Assembly (NCBI RefSeq): GCF_041146795.1 | Contig: NC_135177.1 | Location: 23,844,560 to 23,908,559, forward strand | Reading direction: 5' to 3' | Length of the DNA: 64,000 nucleotides | Source: Maylandia zebra | Taxonomy: Eukaryota; Chordata; Actinopteri; Cichliformes; Cichlidae | Shown: piece by piece, positions 40,701-52,700 of the stretch | Layout: the number at the start of each line of letters is the position of its first letter | Numbering within the stretch: position 1 is the first letter of the stretch | Made by a program: the position numbers and the translations under genes | The notes under the pieces: generated by a model | The model's database searches: none | Told to the model about the DNA's origin: nothing | Seen by the model: only the letters and a program-made list of their open reading frames with translations

Positions 40701-42580
40701 TAGCTTCCCTGTCGGCCACATTCCCAAAATTGTCTTTGTTTAGGTGCAGCACCATAAACTAGTCTTAACCCACAAATAACAGCAGCATTATCTTGAGTTT
40801 TCTCCCATTATTGGGAACCAACAAGAACACTGCAGCACCATCCTCCAAAACACGACATGAGACAAGCTTTAAATGACCAAGTCAGAGAATGTGAACTCTG
40901 ACTGTTCAGTGTTGTTGTAAATGTAATAGTGACCTATATGTCATGAGAAGGTTTACTGAATTTAGATTTTTATGACTATGTAGTTGAATTGTGAGACAGT
41001 GCCACTTCATCAAAGTTGACTTGTTTCAAAATCAAACATATTTAAGCAGCAACTGTTGCATTAAAGTTTGTTTGAAGACATTAACATGTTCGTAGTCTTT
41101 GCTGGTAGTGCTTTGACCCTCACTCCAAATTTGTGGACCTCTACGTGTCACACAAACACACTTGGGTTTGTGTCTTTCCTCAAAAAAGCTGTTTTTTTCC
41201 CCTGATGTTTTGTGTTCGAGAGGAATAATAAATTGGAATCAGCTGACAAAGGCTTACATTGAGTCTAAACACTACATTATACTTTACACGAACATGGTGA
41301 AAAATGTTAGAATATTAAGTTTTTAACTATGAAAAAAAGAGAACCACTTCCTTTGTGTTTTATTCAATGTCAGCTGTGCTTTTGATCACAGATCACCTCT
41401 GACTAACTGATGTGTTTTTTTCTTGCATTTTTATTCAGGCCTTCACATTTTTTGCAGTAGGAAAATTCTTTCAGTTTGTGGCTGCAACGAATGGTAACTG
41501 GTAAAGCACATAAGCATAATTCAGGTGTTAACTGGATTTGTGTTAGAGTAAGGATGAAGTCACTCAATGTAGCAACTACATTTTCTATTAAAAGTAGGAC
41601 AACATTTAGAACGTGCAGTTTCTATTGACATTCATTTATGAATCTGTGGTATGTTGAGCTCTCTCTCCACTGTGATATTGCTCAATGTAGCTCACCCAGT
41701 CTATCAGCTATAATCATTTGAATGTGACAGAATTATTGCAATACGGATCTCAGAGTTTAAGTCAACAGGAAAATTATTGGTCTACAACAAAGACATGAGT
41801 GATAGATTGAGTATTGTTTCCTTAATTTGTAAACCCGGGTGTGCCTGCTTGTAATAATTTATGAATGTAGTATTAAAACCATTTACTTATGTAATTACAA
41901 GGCCCAACCTGAAGTACTGTGGCCCACCTAAAAATCAGAATCCTGGCATTGTGTCCGTCTGCTGATGTAGTTCAGCTTAAAATTTAAAAGTTCAGCTTGA
42001 AATCAGCCTCAATTCATTGTCAAGTCACACACAATGTTCAAATATGTTTTTATTTCATAAGTCTGCGTTTACTGAAATGTGTCCCATGTAACCTATGAAC
42101 CTCGTTGTACGTCTTGGAATTGTCTGGCAGATCTCTTATGATACATCTCATGATTTCTCTCCTGCACGCAGGGGCCCATTTTTCAAAAACCGTATATTAC
42201 AACACAAAAAATAATACAGATTCCAAGAATAATATTTCTTGGGAAAAAGTCATTTCCATAAGAAAATATTTTTTTAAAACAAATCTACTGATGTACACAC
42301 AATATTTGTAATGTACTGTGCATAGCAGATAAAAACCATAATACCCACACCCCCTTTCTGGCAGTCTTCAGCAGTTCACTTTGCTGCTTCATGCAGTAAA
42401 GTGAATACATTGTTTCAACACATGAAACAAATGAGAGCCACTGCTACACTGAGATGCAATCTTATAGCATTTTGAGCTGCTGCATTGTCCTCTAGAAATG
42501 TCACTGAATGTCCATCATCTTTAATCCAGCAGTTCCTGAATCAGATAACTGAGTTTGATCCTTTATAGTGTCCACTCTCG
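37800..42580. other. Intergenic DNA between the arhgef5 fragment and arhgef5
   Basis: No confident gene. There is one exon-like segment at 39433-39580 on the minus strand. The remainder is AT-rich with short chance frames. The arhgef5 3' UTR should occupy part of the right end; a minus-strand AATAAA lies at about 42048. Confidence 0.5.
39433..39580 (-). other. Orphan exon-like segment
   Basis: On the minus strand a pyrimidine-rich tract ending cacctcttccag precedes 148 bases that are open in two frames (one reads STLTAQLTESHTFSFHSGSQ). They end at a good donor (ctatctat, then gtaagc). The base composition is richer than its surroundings. I do not recognise the product and found no partner exons. 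Confidence 0.25.
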
Positions 42581-42582
42581 GG

Positions 42583-45500
42583 TCAGGCTGTGGCTGTGGC
42601 CGCTGTCAGTTTGAGAGCATCTGACAGGTTATGACTCTTGACTCTGGAGCTGGCTATGGTTTCCAGATGGGATTTGGGCACCCATCCACGTTGCCGATCA
42701 GAGAGCTTCGTCCCTTCTACCCAGTCTGGAAAAAAGGATAGAATCCAACATAAGTGATTTCTTCAAATACTTGTAGGCATTTCTAGTTGGGAATGACAAT
42801 GAAAGTAATGAGATGATCTTACTATCACTGCTTTCCTGGTGCACCAGAATGACATCAGCTTTTTCTAAGGACAACTCATCTGGCTGTTGAGCAAAAAAAG
42901 CTCGGATACATTGCATCTGTTCGAAATCTGCAAGAGGAAAAATGGAAAGGATAAAAGTTAAAGGAAGTTAACACACTATTGTCTTAAAGTTTCCCACTGT
43001 TTACATATTTAGGTTATTTGCAGGAGACTGTGGGATGCTGTCTCCAGTACTGAATGGACTGATGTGTGTTTAGACAAATCATCATGCTACAGTTGTATGA
43101 ATCAAAATCTTGGGCCAAATTTAATGTTTTCCTTTGCAGTAGTCCATCCAACTATGCATCGGCTGACATTGGGCAATAGGTAGTTACATTAGTTACATTA
43201 GCATTAGTTAGTCACCAATTAACCCAACAATCGTGTTTTTGGATTATGGGAGGAAAGCAGAGCACCCAGAAAAAATGCATTAGGTGCAGGAACGTCACAT
43301 TACAGACAACAGACAAGAGTCTTTTCTCCCTTTAAGACTGAGGTCACTTGCCCATACAAGATTGTCTACAATGTTGCATCTAAAGGCCTCTGTTTTGAAT
43401 GCTAGACTCTCCAAATCTCAGCACTGCTGTGAAAGAAAAATCTGATTTAAAAAAAAATTTCTGTTCCTATTTTTGGTAAACATCAAATGCTTTGCTTTAG
43501 CCGGATGTTTAATTTACTGTCATGTACAAATTCATATTGTTATTGATGATATAAACCGGAGAAGAATCTTTAACACACTGTTGGGTTTATTGACTGCTAT
43601 AAAGGGAATTCAAGGGTTTCACTCACATTTAACCATGAACTAAACAAATTGCAACATCTAACCCAAGGTGAAAACTTTACCTTGTGCACTAGAAAAATCT
43701 ACTTCAGTATGGGGCCTGGAGAGGGCGGATATCCAACGAAGCTTATCACTCCTGGAAAAATACAAATAAGATGCATCTTATACAAATTTTTATTATGCGG
43801 TAAACACTGCAGACACTACTGCTACTATCCAATCTCTTACGGTGCATCAGTCCTGAGGAGCAGGGATTTTTGTGCCATATACAACAGGAACAGATTCTTC
43901 TGTAGGGAGTGAAGTTTGACACGACAGTTCTCAACACGCAGCTCTGATACTGGACAGTGATCAATTACCGTAAATCTTCCCCCTCTGCAAACAGCAAGAG
44001 AAAAAAAAAAAAAATCACAGAAGAAATGAGACAGCGGAAGGAAATACTGATTACTGAAGAGGTGACGACATAAGACAGTAGATATGAGGGTAACAGGATG
44101 AACCAAATGATAATGAGAGAGATGCTTAATGCCTTGTGATGGATTACTGTGCATTCACAAAACAGCGTGATTGTTCTTACTCCTTTGGTAGTGAAAGCAG
44201 CAAGTAGTCATTGAAGAGGTGCAAATAAGCATTTTTCTCTGTCTCCTTAAGAGAGAAATCCATCAGCTGAGTGACAGGACCTTCTCGAACCATCCTCCGA
44301 GACTGGCTAATCAAAGGAAGAGTCTGCAATAGAAAAAATACACAAAGAAAAAAAGGAAGATAAAGCAGATATTAACTGTTAATGCCAAACTATTTAAATG
44401 GGGAAAAATTAACTCCAGAGATTTGGTAGTTTTGATTGTTGAGAAGCATACTGGACACATTTGGAAGGTCGTTAATTACCCACCTTGCACTCAAAGTCCA
44501 CCTTAGCACTGAGAGAAACCAGAGACTCGATGCTTTTCATTTGAGAGATGCTGTCATTACCTTGTTGAATAATCTAGAAGAGCGACAAATAAAACACTGA
44601 TTTCACAACAAGTAGTCTTGAGATATTCCGCTTATTTTTAGTAACTGTAATTTTGCTATTATTTGTAAATATTCAGTGAATTAAAAAAAAAAAAAAAAAA
44701 AAAGTGTGTCGCTGTACCTTCTCCAGTTGTTTTAGAGCTTTGATGGCCTGCGTTGCCTCCGCCGTGCCGCGTGTTGTTCTCTTGACAATATTCTGGACAG
44801 AAACAGCATGAATGTGTTCAGGTGACAAAATAGCAAAAAGGACCAAACGTCAACTAAAACTGCTGCAGAGAGCTTTCATACACACCTGGACCAGCAACTT
44901 AAGTCTTGTAATCCTTTGGAAGGGAAGCACAAGGAAGGAGCGAAGAGGAAGTCTCTCACAAACAGCACTCTTCTCTATTTTCTCCACGATCATTTTAAAC
45001 CTTGGATTCTCATTCCTGGAAGGAAAAGAGAAATTTTAACCATAACTAGACAGCGAAAATTTCAGAAGAAATTTTAAGTGTGCCTATGCCGGACTTTATG
45101 TCCGACTTTAACCCGGAGAGGCGCGATTGCAGATGCTGCTCAGGTGGGTCCACCTCCCCTGCAGCGACACTGCAGACCACACCCCGCCACACACATCAAA
45201 CACGTAAAATAAATATTTATCCAGATATTTTGCAAATATTTATTTTTCATTTTTTGCAGCATAGTGCTTTTTCCCCAAATATTTTTAAAATTCAGGTCAA
45301 GGCGCAAATCAAAGTAAACTGTATTTTGATCTCTCCTATATGCAGCGCAGCATACAGAGAGACAAGAGGACGAGGCTGCAAGTACATCACAATTTTGCAT
45401 TCACTATTCTGTTTTTTGTTATTTTTACACAGCGTTCTGATTGATTGACAATGGTCTACAGCCAATCTTTTGCATTATTATACAAACTTTGGTTGTGAGA

Positions 45501-46722
45501 TTCAGATAATTATTTAATAAAAGCTAGATATTAAATGAGAATAAGAAAGAAAAGTATTTCTTTGTGCCCCCCTTTCCTTTTTAATGCCCTATCTGGCCCC
45601 CCTAGCAAAAACTTTGCCAGATCCGCTCCTGCACAGTTACCTGCTGTCAGCTGTAGAAAAGGATCCTGGTGTTATTTGTCTTTCAGAAACCGTTCATAAC
45701 TTCCCTTCAACTCATTCATGTCACCTAAAAGGTAAACCTGTTTCTCCATCACCTGTTCAGCTCTGATGATTCAGTAAGGACATCTCCTGGTTTCATCTTC
45801 ATGTTTCCCCTCTCACTAGGATATCCAAACCGACATAATGACCAGCAGCTTTTACAGCTGTGGCTCCAGCAAACATCAGCTGATACTAGAAATTAATATC
45901 AAATAAATTCTAACAAAAGCTGATAAAGCTTAAACGCGCTGCTGTTGTTTAGCACGATATCCGTTGGTTTCCTCTTTCTGGCGCAAAGTGGGCGATAAAC
46001 AAACACGAGAGAAAAGCCGATCAGCTGATCATTGATCAGGTTCATGATTGAAGTTACAACAGGCGAGAGAGGGATAGAATGACAGCACAAGAGGCAGCTG
46101 TGCAGCGTAATGACAGAATAAATCCAGCTTTGTGTCTCCCCCCCCCATTCTAGCTGAAGTACGGGCCAAACTGTGTTCCTTTTCAGCTCAATACGAAACA
46201 GTAATATTTTCTCTGAATGTAGGATGATTCCGTTTGTACGGGATGGTTGGCAACTCTACTAACTAACCTTATGAATAAAATAAAGTTCAACATCAGTAAC
46301 ATAGCACGCACACAGCTGTATAGAAACTCTGTCATGCTAGCTAGCACGCAGTACGAGTTATTGTAACTGATTGTAAAAAGTCAGCACAACGAAACTAAAC
46401 TACACCTAAACTTGGTTTATATCAGACCCAGATAGACTCCAGGTCAAAACTTCTCACCTGAAGTTAAGTTCACCTGACACTCGGACCGGCGGCCCTCGGG
46501 TCTCTGCTTGTCCTTTGTTTCATAAAACGGCTGGCCTCTGCTGGAGCTCCGCGTTAGCCACCACCAAAGAACTGAGTTATTTTTTCACATTGACCAGCAT
46601 CTGGACAATTCACCACCTTCTACTGTTATACCATTATTAAAATGAATACATAAATCATCGGCCCATAAAAATGAAAAATAAGTCCATCTATGACACAGAG
46701 TCAACGAGAAAGACCGGTGTTT

Positions 46723-46756
<34 letters not shown>

Positions 46757-49700
46757 AAACGACATCCAGAGAGTGAGGTTTTCTCGCTGGCTTTAATTAG
46801 CCAGGATCGTTGTCAGACAGCCCGGGCTAGCTAGCTAGCTGTCTAGCTCTTTGCAGAACGTCAGAGCACTTTTGCTAATATGGGATGTCTTGATAAAACG
46901 AGCAGATATTTGAAGTTAACATCTGGCAGATCCACCACATTTCACTGAATAAATAAATCAACGGCCCATATAAACAAAAAATAAGTCCAGCTGTGACCCA
47001 GACTCATCACGAAAGGGTGAAACGAGAGAGTGAGCCGCCCTTGCTGGCATCCAGGCCGGGCTGTCGCTTGTCAGCCAAGCCGCACTAGCTAGCTAGGGAG
47101 TTAGCGGTCAGGCGGCACCAACGACATCTGAACACTGTTGCTAATATGGGATGTATTGATAAAACGAGCAGATATTTGAAGTTTACACAGCAACATTCTC
47201 GCCTGAAAATGTCTTAAAAGTTTATTTGGTGACCTAGAAACAGTAATAAGAGCAATATAAAAACAAAGTAGTGGCCGCCATTGTTTGACTCGGCAGAGGC
47301 GTACTATGAATTGTGGGATATGGAGTTTTCCACCAAGCATACACCCTTTCCATTACCTTAACTAATGAATAGTTCGCGCAATCTAAAGAATTCCAATGGT
47401 TCCTGAAAGGGTAGACAGGCCGTACCACTCTAGGCATACCACTAGAGAGAGCCAACACACCACAAATGAAGTTTGAAATTCGTTTCAATGGGACCAAAAG
47501 ATGGAGCCAACACACCACAAATGAATAAATAAAAATAAAATAAAATAAATCGATACAAGATTTTAGAACCAAACAGAGGAAACACAGCATGATTCAGTGG
47601 CTTACATGAGTCTCTGATAAGTTGCATCCTGATAGGACTGGTTGGTGAGGTAGGGCACATAGGCTTTTCTGAAGAGCGGACACTGCCGATAAATGATGTC
47701 GCAGACGGTGAAGTGCATGACATCTGATTCCACCCGCTCCTCCAGTTTTGACAGAAAACTAAAAATCACAAAGCAGCATTTTTTTTAAAAAACCAACGAC
47801 TTCAAACTTTGTGCCTGCAAAGCACAATGGGCACAAGAATATCGATGCATGCCAAAACTATTACTATATATTAGTACACCTTTATTATGATGAGTAACTA
47901 CAATCATGTAACTGATAAGAAGAGGTTTTTGAGCAAATGCATATTTTAATAATGAATTTGATCCAGACAGCTTTAATCTTAAATCTAACAAAAAGCAGTA
48001 AATGACAGGCTTTAGTCTCATAGCTGTATCTAAATGTAAAGACAACTATTTCAAGTAAATGCAAATGTATAGCAGAGTTATAGTTCTGACCTGTGGCTAA
48101 TGGCACGAACATCAACCAGCCTTGAAAAGAGCCAGTTCTTGTCCTGAGTGGTCAGCTGTGCCCCCAGCTGTTTAGACTTGACAAAGTGGTCAACGACAAT
48201 TTCCAAACTCCGGCAGTAGGAAGCTTCTGAGGTAATAACTTCAAACCTCACCTTGAAACCAAAATCAAAAGTGCGAACGTTAAGCATGTGTCAACTGCCC
48301 AAAAACTGCAGCTAATAACCACACTGCTGTCAGTCTGCTAGAGGCTGGGAAATTTCCAAGGAGCACAATTTCACAACAAGTCTTTGGGAGTTTACAAGGA
48401 AAAATGCACATGTTTATGCAACTGAATATTCTCGCAAGAGATGCACATCTGCCAGTAAAACGTAGAAAACCCGGAGGGTTAGTGTGGAATAATACAAGGA
48501 ATAATTTAGACAATTTGAGTGGGCATAAGTGTGATGCAATGATAATGAAAAGCTGATTCACGTAAGTCACGTGACTTCCTATAAACAGTTTTTAAAAAGC
48601 TGACAACGTAAAATGCAATCTGAGCACTTGTATGAAACATTGAGCAAAAGGAGCCGAATCACTACAATCTTAAGAAAAACTCAAAAGAAACAATGAGTAA
48701 GTCTAGAAATGTTAAAAACGGCATTTAAGTATCTGGAGGAGTCTGAATTTCCACTACGCAAAAATGTTTTGCCAGTTTTTTCCCCAGAAATGCAAATACA
48801 GACTGTTACACTGATCCTTAACATTTACACATAAATATCAAATTTACAATTAAATCAAGCTCAGAAGCTTAAGAGGAAGTCTGTAAGGAAAGTCACAGAT
48901 AACTGTGATGCAAACAGCTGCTATTAAGACAGCCCATCTATGAAAAAATGACTAATAATATTACTGCTATTGATCATCTGATGGAAAGTTACTTGCATAA
49001 TATTCCTGCTCCAGTGAAGTCTAAAGGAAAATGCATGATTTGTGATGATTTTTATGCAATCAAATGCCGACCCTTTCATATGTGGATTAAGTCAAAGTTA
49101 CCTCTTGTAGCCGCCTCTGGTCCTCTGTGAGCTCATCTAGCTCAGCACTGTTCCTGACCCCCGGCAGATCTCGCCACAGCGAGGACGACTGTGAGATTGA
49201 CAGACGTGGGGAAGAAGCTCTACGTTCACCCCTGGGGCATTCAGGGAGATGCAAGCTTTGGATAGGGAAAGAGCCTGTGTGGGAGAAGGACTTGGGATGT
49301 GGTTGTGGGGGAATGGGAGGAAGAGCTCTGCGGGCAGGAGGAGGTGAGGGAAGAGGAGACGAAGTTTGGTCCTCACTCACAGAGAGGAATTCAGAACGAG
49401 CCTGACGCAGGATCTCAGAGTTCTGGGCTGCCTCACTGTATTGCTGATAGAGTTGTGCAGCATCTGGGTGAGAGGCAGGAAGAGAGACGAATAAATAAAG
49501 AGTGCACGAGAGAAAAATAAGGTAGACATTTTTTTTTAAATTAAAAGGAGCAAAGGAAAACAGGCCAGACAGGAACAGCACTACCCATAAGGAGCTGTTT
49601 GCATTTGTCTTTGCATTCCAACAAGTAGGTGTGTGGAGGCAAAGTTGTAGAAGCAGCTGTTTCCTCTCAACATGTTAGAAAATATGAACGCTTGCAGAAA

Positions 49701-52700
49701 CACGCCTGTGACTTTCAAATACACCGGTATATACAGTGCAGCCAAAGACACATTACTGCCCCATTTCTCCCAATATCCATTTCATAATATCATTAGGCAA
49801 AAGGACCACTGCCATTTTAGATCTTTTAAGTCATCATTTATAAACGTGACAAGGCACTAGTATACAGCACTCGAAGTTTATGGCCTTTATAGTTATAAGC
49901 CAATGAATCACACACATTCGAGGGAAATACTCAAGTTGCATCACACTTTTCCCGACTGTAATTAGAGCAGAGTACAACCTGTCACTTTGTTACCGACATA
50001 TTGTTGCCTTCTTCCAATGAATCATCGTAAGAACTGAGTTGATGTGCTCGGCTTGTATGTAAAGTATATATAATGGGCTACTTTAAAAAGGTAAAGAAGC
50101 AAAAAAGACAGGTAGAGCAGAGATACTCACTGTAGAACCTTGAATTACTTTTCTGTCTTTCGATTGTGCCCAAAAGATTCCTACAGCGACAGGAAGGAAA
50201 TTAAATATAAGAAATGTGACATGACCTATTTGCATTAATGAGTAAATTATAGGCATTTCTCTTTTATTAATTTACATTACGAGTGACCTTTCACTGAAAT
50301 ATGTACAGTACTTAACAAATTTATTAGACCACCACAGCCGCCCTAACAGCATTTGCCCAAATCCTTTTTTAATGCTTCTGTAATATCCAAACCTTTTAAT
50401 CAAAATTATATTTTTAATACTAAAACGAATTATTGTGGCTTTCCACCAATGTTCAAATTTACTGTTTTACACAAAAGCAGAAAAAAAAAACAGCACAGTA
50501 AAGCATATTATTATTCTTTGAGATGCCAAATTAGTAATTTAATTACATTCATTAACAGAAAAATGATTATATATGCTTGATTACTTAATTGATATGAATT
50601 AATTGATAGCTATTCTGAATTTTCAGAGAACTGCAGAGTGCCAGTTCAAATTTGTTATTTGCCCTAATAAATAACAATATACCCTTTTTAGTTTTAAACA
50701 CAAGCTGTCTAATAAATTTGTTAAGCACTCCCAAACTCAAACAACACAGTTAAGACAAGTTAAGACAAGACTGTTCTTAATATCAGGTACATCAAATGTT
50801 TAAAAAAAAAGAAAAAAAAAAAAAAAAAAAGAGCATATATATGTGCATCTGTACACACACACACACACACACGCACACACGCACGCACACACGCACACAC
50901 AGTATATGTGACAGTTATTCTCACCTCAGCCCCATTTCGCTCAAGCTTTTGCTCCGATCATCCTCATCATCTGCAATATAAAAGTATCCATTTGTTGACA
51001 CATTGTACAGCAACATAGTTGCATTTAAATAGGCAATAATTTAAATAAATAAGCTGGTTAATTTAGTAAGCTTGATAAATAACTGAAGAGATTAGTGTGT
51101 CCAAAGCTTATTTCTTGTGTCTTTCTTGTGGCTCAACTGTGACTTTTTAACTCCTGCTCTGGGTTTTCCCGGGGCAGGAGTTTGTCCATCTCCACCTACT
51201 CTTATCTCCTCCCACTACCTGTATACTCAACATTGACGTAGTTTCCAATGAAGGTAGCGTTTTGTGCTCAGATCGGGGTAATGATAATGAAGTCTGCCTA
51301 TGATCTGAGGTCCCCGTGACTGATTCAAAATAAATTAAATTAAATTTAAAACAATTATTTAAAAAAAAAAAAAAAAAAAAAAGGAGCAAAAATAAAAGTA
51401 AAGGCTTCAAGTAAGTGGAAATGACAAGATGACTATTAAGTAAAATTCATTTTAAAAAAATAAATAAACCAACACAGTCGTGAAGCATCATTTGGTGCAT
51501 GAGTAAATCCTGAGACGTTTAAATCTAGTTTCCTCTGAGGTCAGTCTATCTTGAAATGTCATTGATTAAATGATTAAAATTTCATGCGTTGCCATTTGAT
51601 TTGAAAGAGGAAAGACGTTTTTTTTGTTTTAAAAAAAATGAGTAAAAAGGAGGGAGGTGAGGTAACTATGCAGCTTTCCTGGAAACATTAGGACTGAACT
51701 GAGAAGACAGCCACAATGTTTCCATCCTCAACCTTCTTTCTTTACCTGTTGCATAAAATACTCTGGTTCTGCGATCCCTTCCAACACCTTCATCTTCTTC
51801 CACGTCTACATTTCTTCTTTGAGTTGTTTTATGGACTCCCTTTCTTCGAGACGGCACTTTGGAACCCAGTTTCTGAGAACTGTAGGAGCTCTCCAGATTC
51901 CCTACTTGCCCTTCTGCCTCTACGCAATTCACCTCAGTCAGTTCTGGTACTATCACGTCCACTGCATTAACCCTATCTTCAGGCTCCCTTCCTTGTCTTT
52001 CTTCTTCACTTTCATCCCTTCCATAGTCCACCCCCTGGCTCTCACCCTCACTAGAGGGGCACAGGAGCTCAGACTCGCAGTCATGATAAAGAATAGGGCA
52101 GCTGTTAGGCTTGTAAAGGGTGTTGTTCGCACTTAAATACATCTCCGCTTCCTTCTCTCTGAGTTTTTCTTTTTCGCTTTCTTTCAAATTAACCTCATCG
52201 TCTTCAGTTTCACTGACTGTCACCTTTATGTCTGACTTTCCTAACTGAACTTCACCAGAAGGCTCTAAAGTTGTTTTGTCCATGCTGCAATCTTCCTTCC
52301 TTTCTGATTCTAGCGCCGTGTCAGCATGAGTGTGTGTATGCGTTACAACATGCATAGCCGTGAACTGGTCAGCATGCATGTGGGCTTGGCTCTGCCCCAT
52401 ACCTCTCGCATCGAACAGCTCTTCCAGCTCTGGCTCTAAGTCATCTTCTTCCATACTCAGCTTAATCGCAGGTACCTCCCTTGTTTCTTCTGCAACTTCC
52501 TCTTGTGGCTTGGCGTTGCTGGTCTCAGTCTGGTTGGCAGCTGGTTGATCTTCCTGGGCCTCTGTGCTTGGTTCTTCCTCTGAATGTCCCAGGATCTCAC
52601 GGACCACATTTTTAGCCCATTTAAGGTGGGGGGCTTGGGAATGCCGCTTGGGCTCCTCAGACACGCTCCATGTCCCACTCAGTCTGATCCGAATAGCTTC

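Noticed and set aside
42698-42916. A stand-alone 72-codon minus-strand gene
   Set aside because: It is the SH3 exon of arhgef5 read through its donor at 42822 into the intron.
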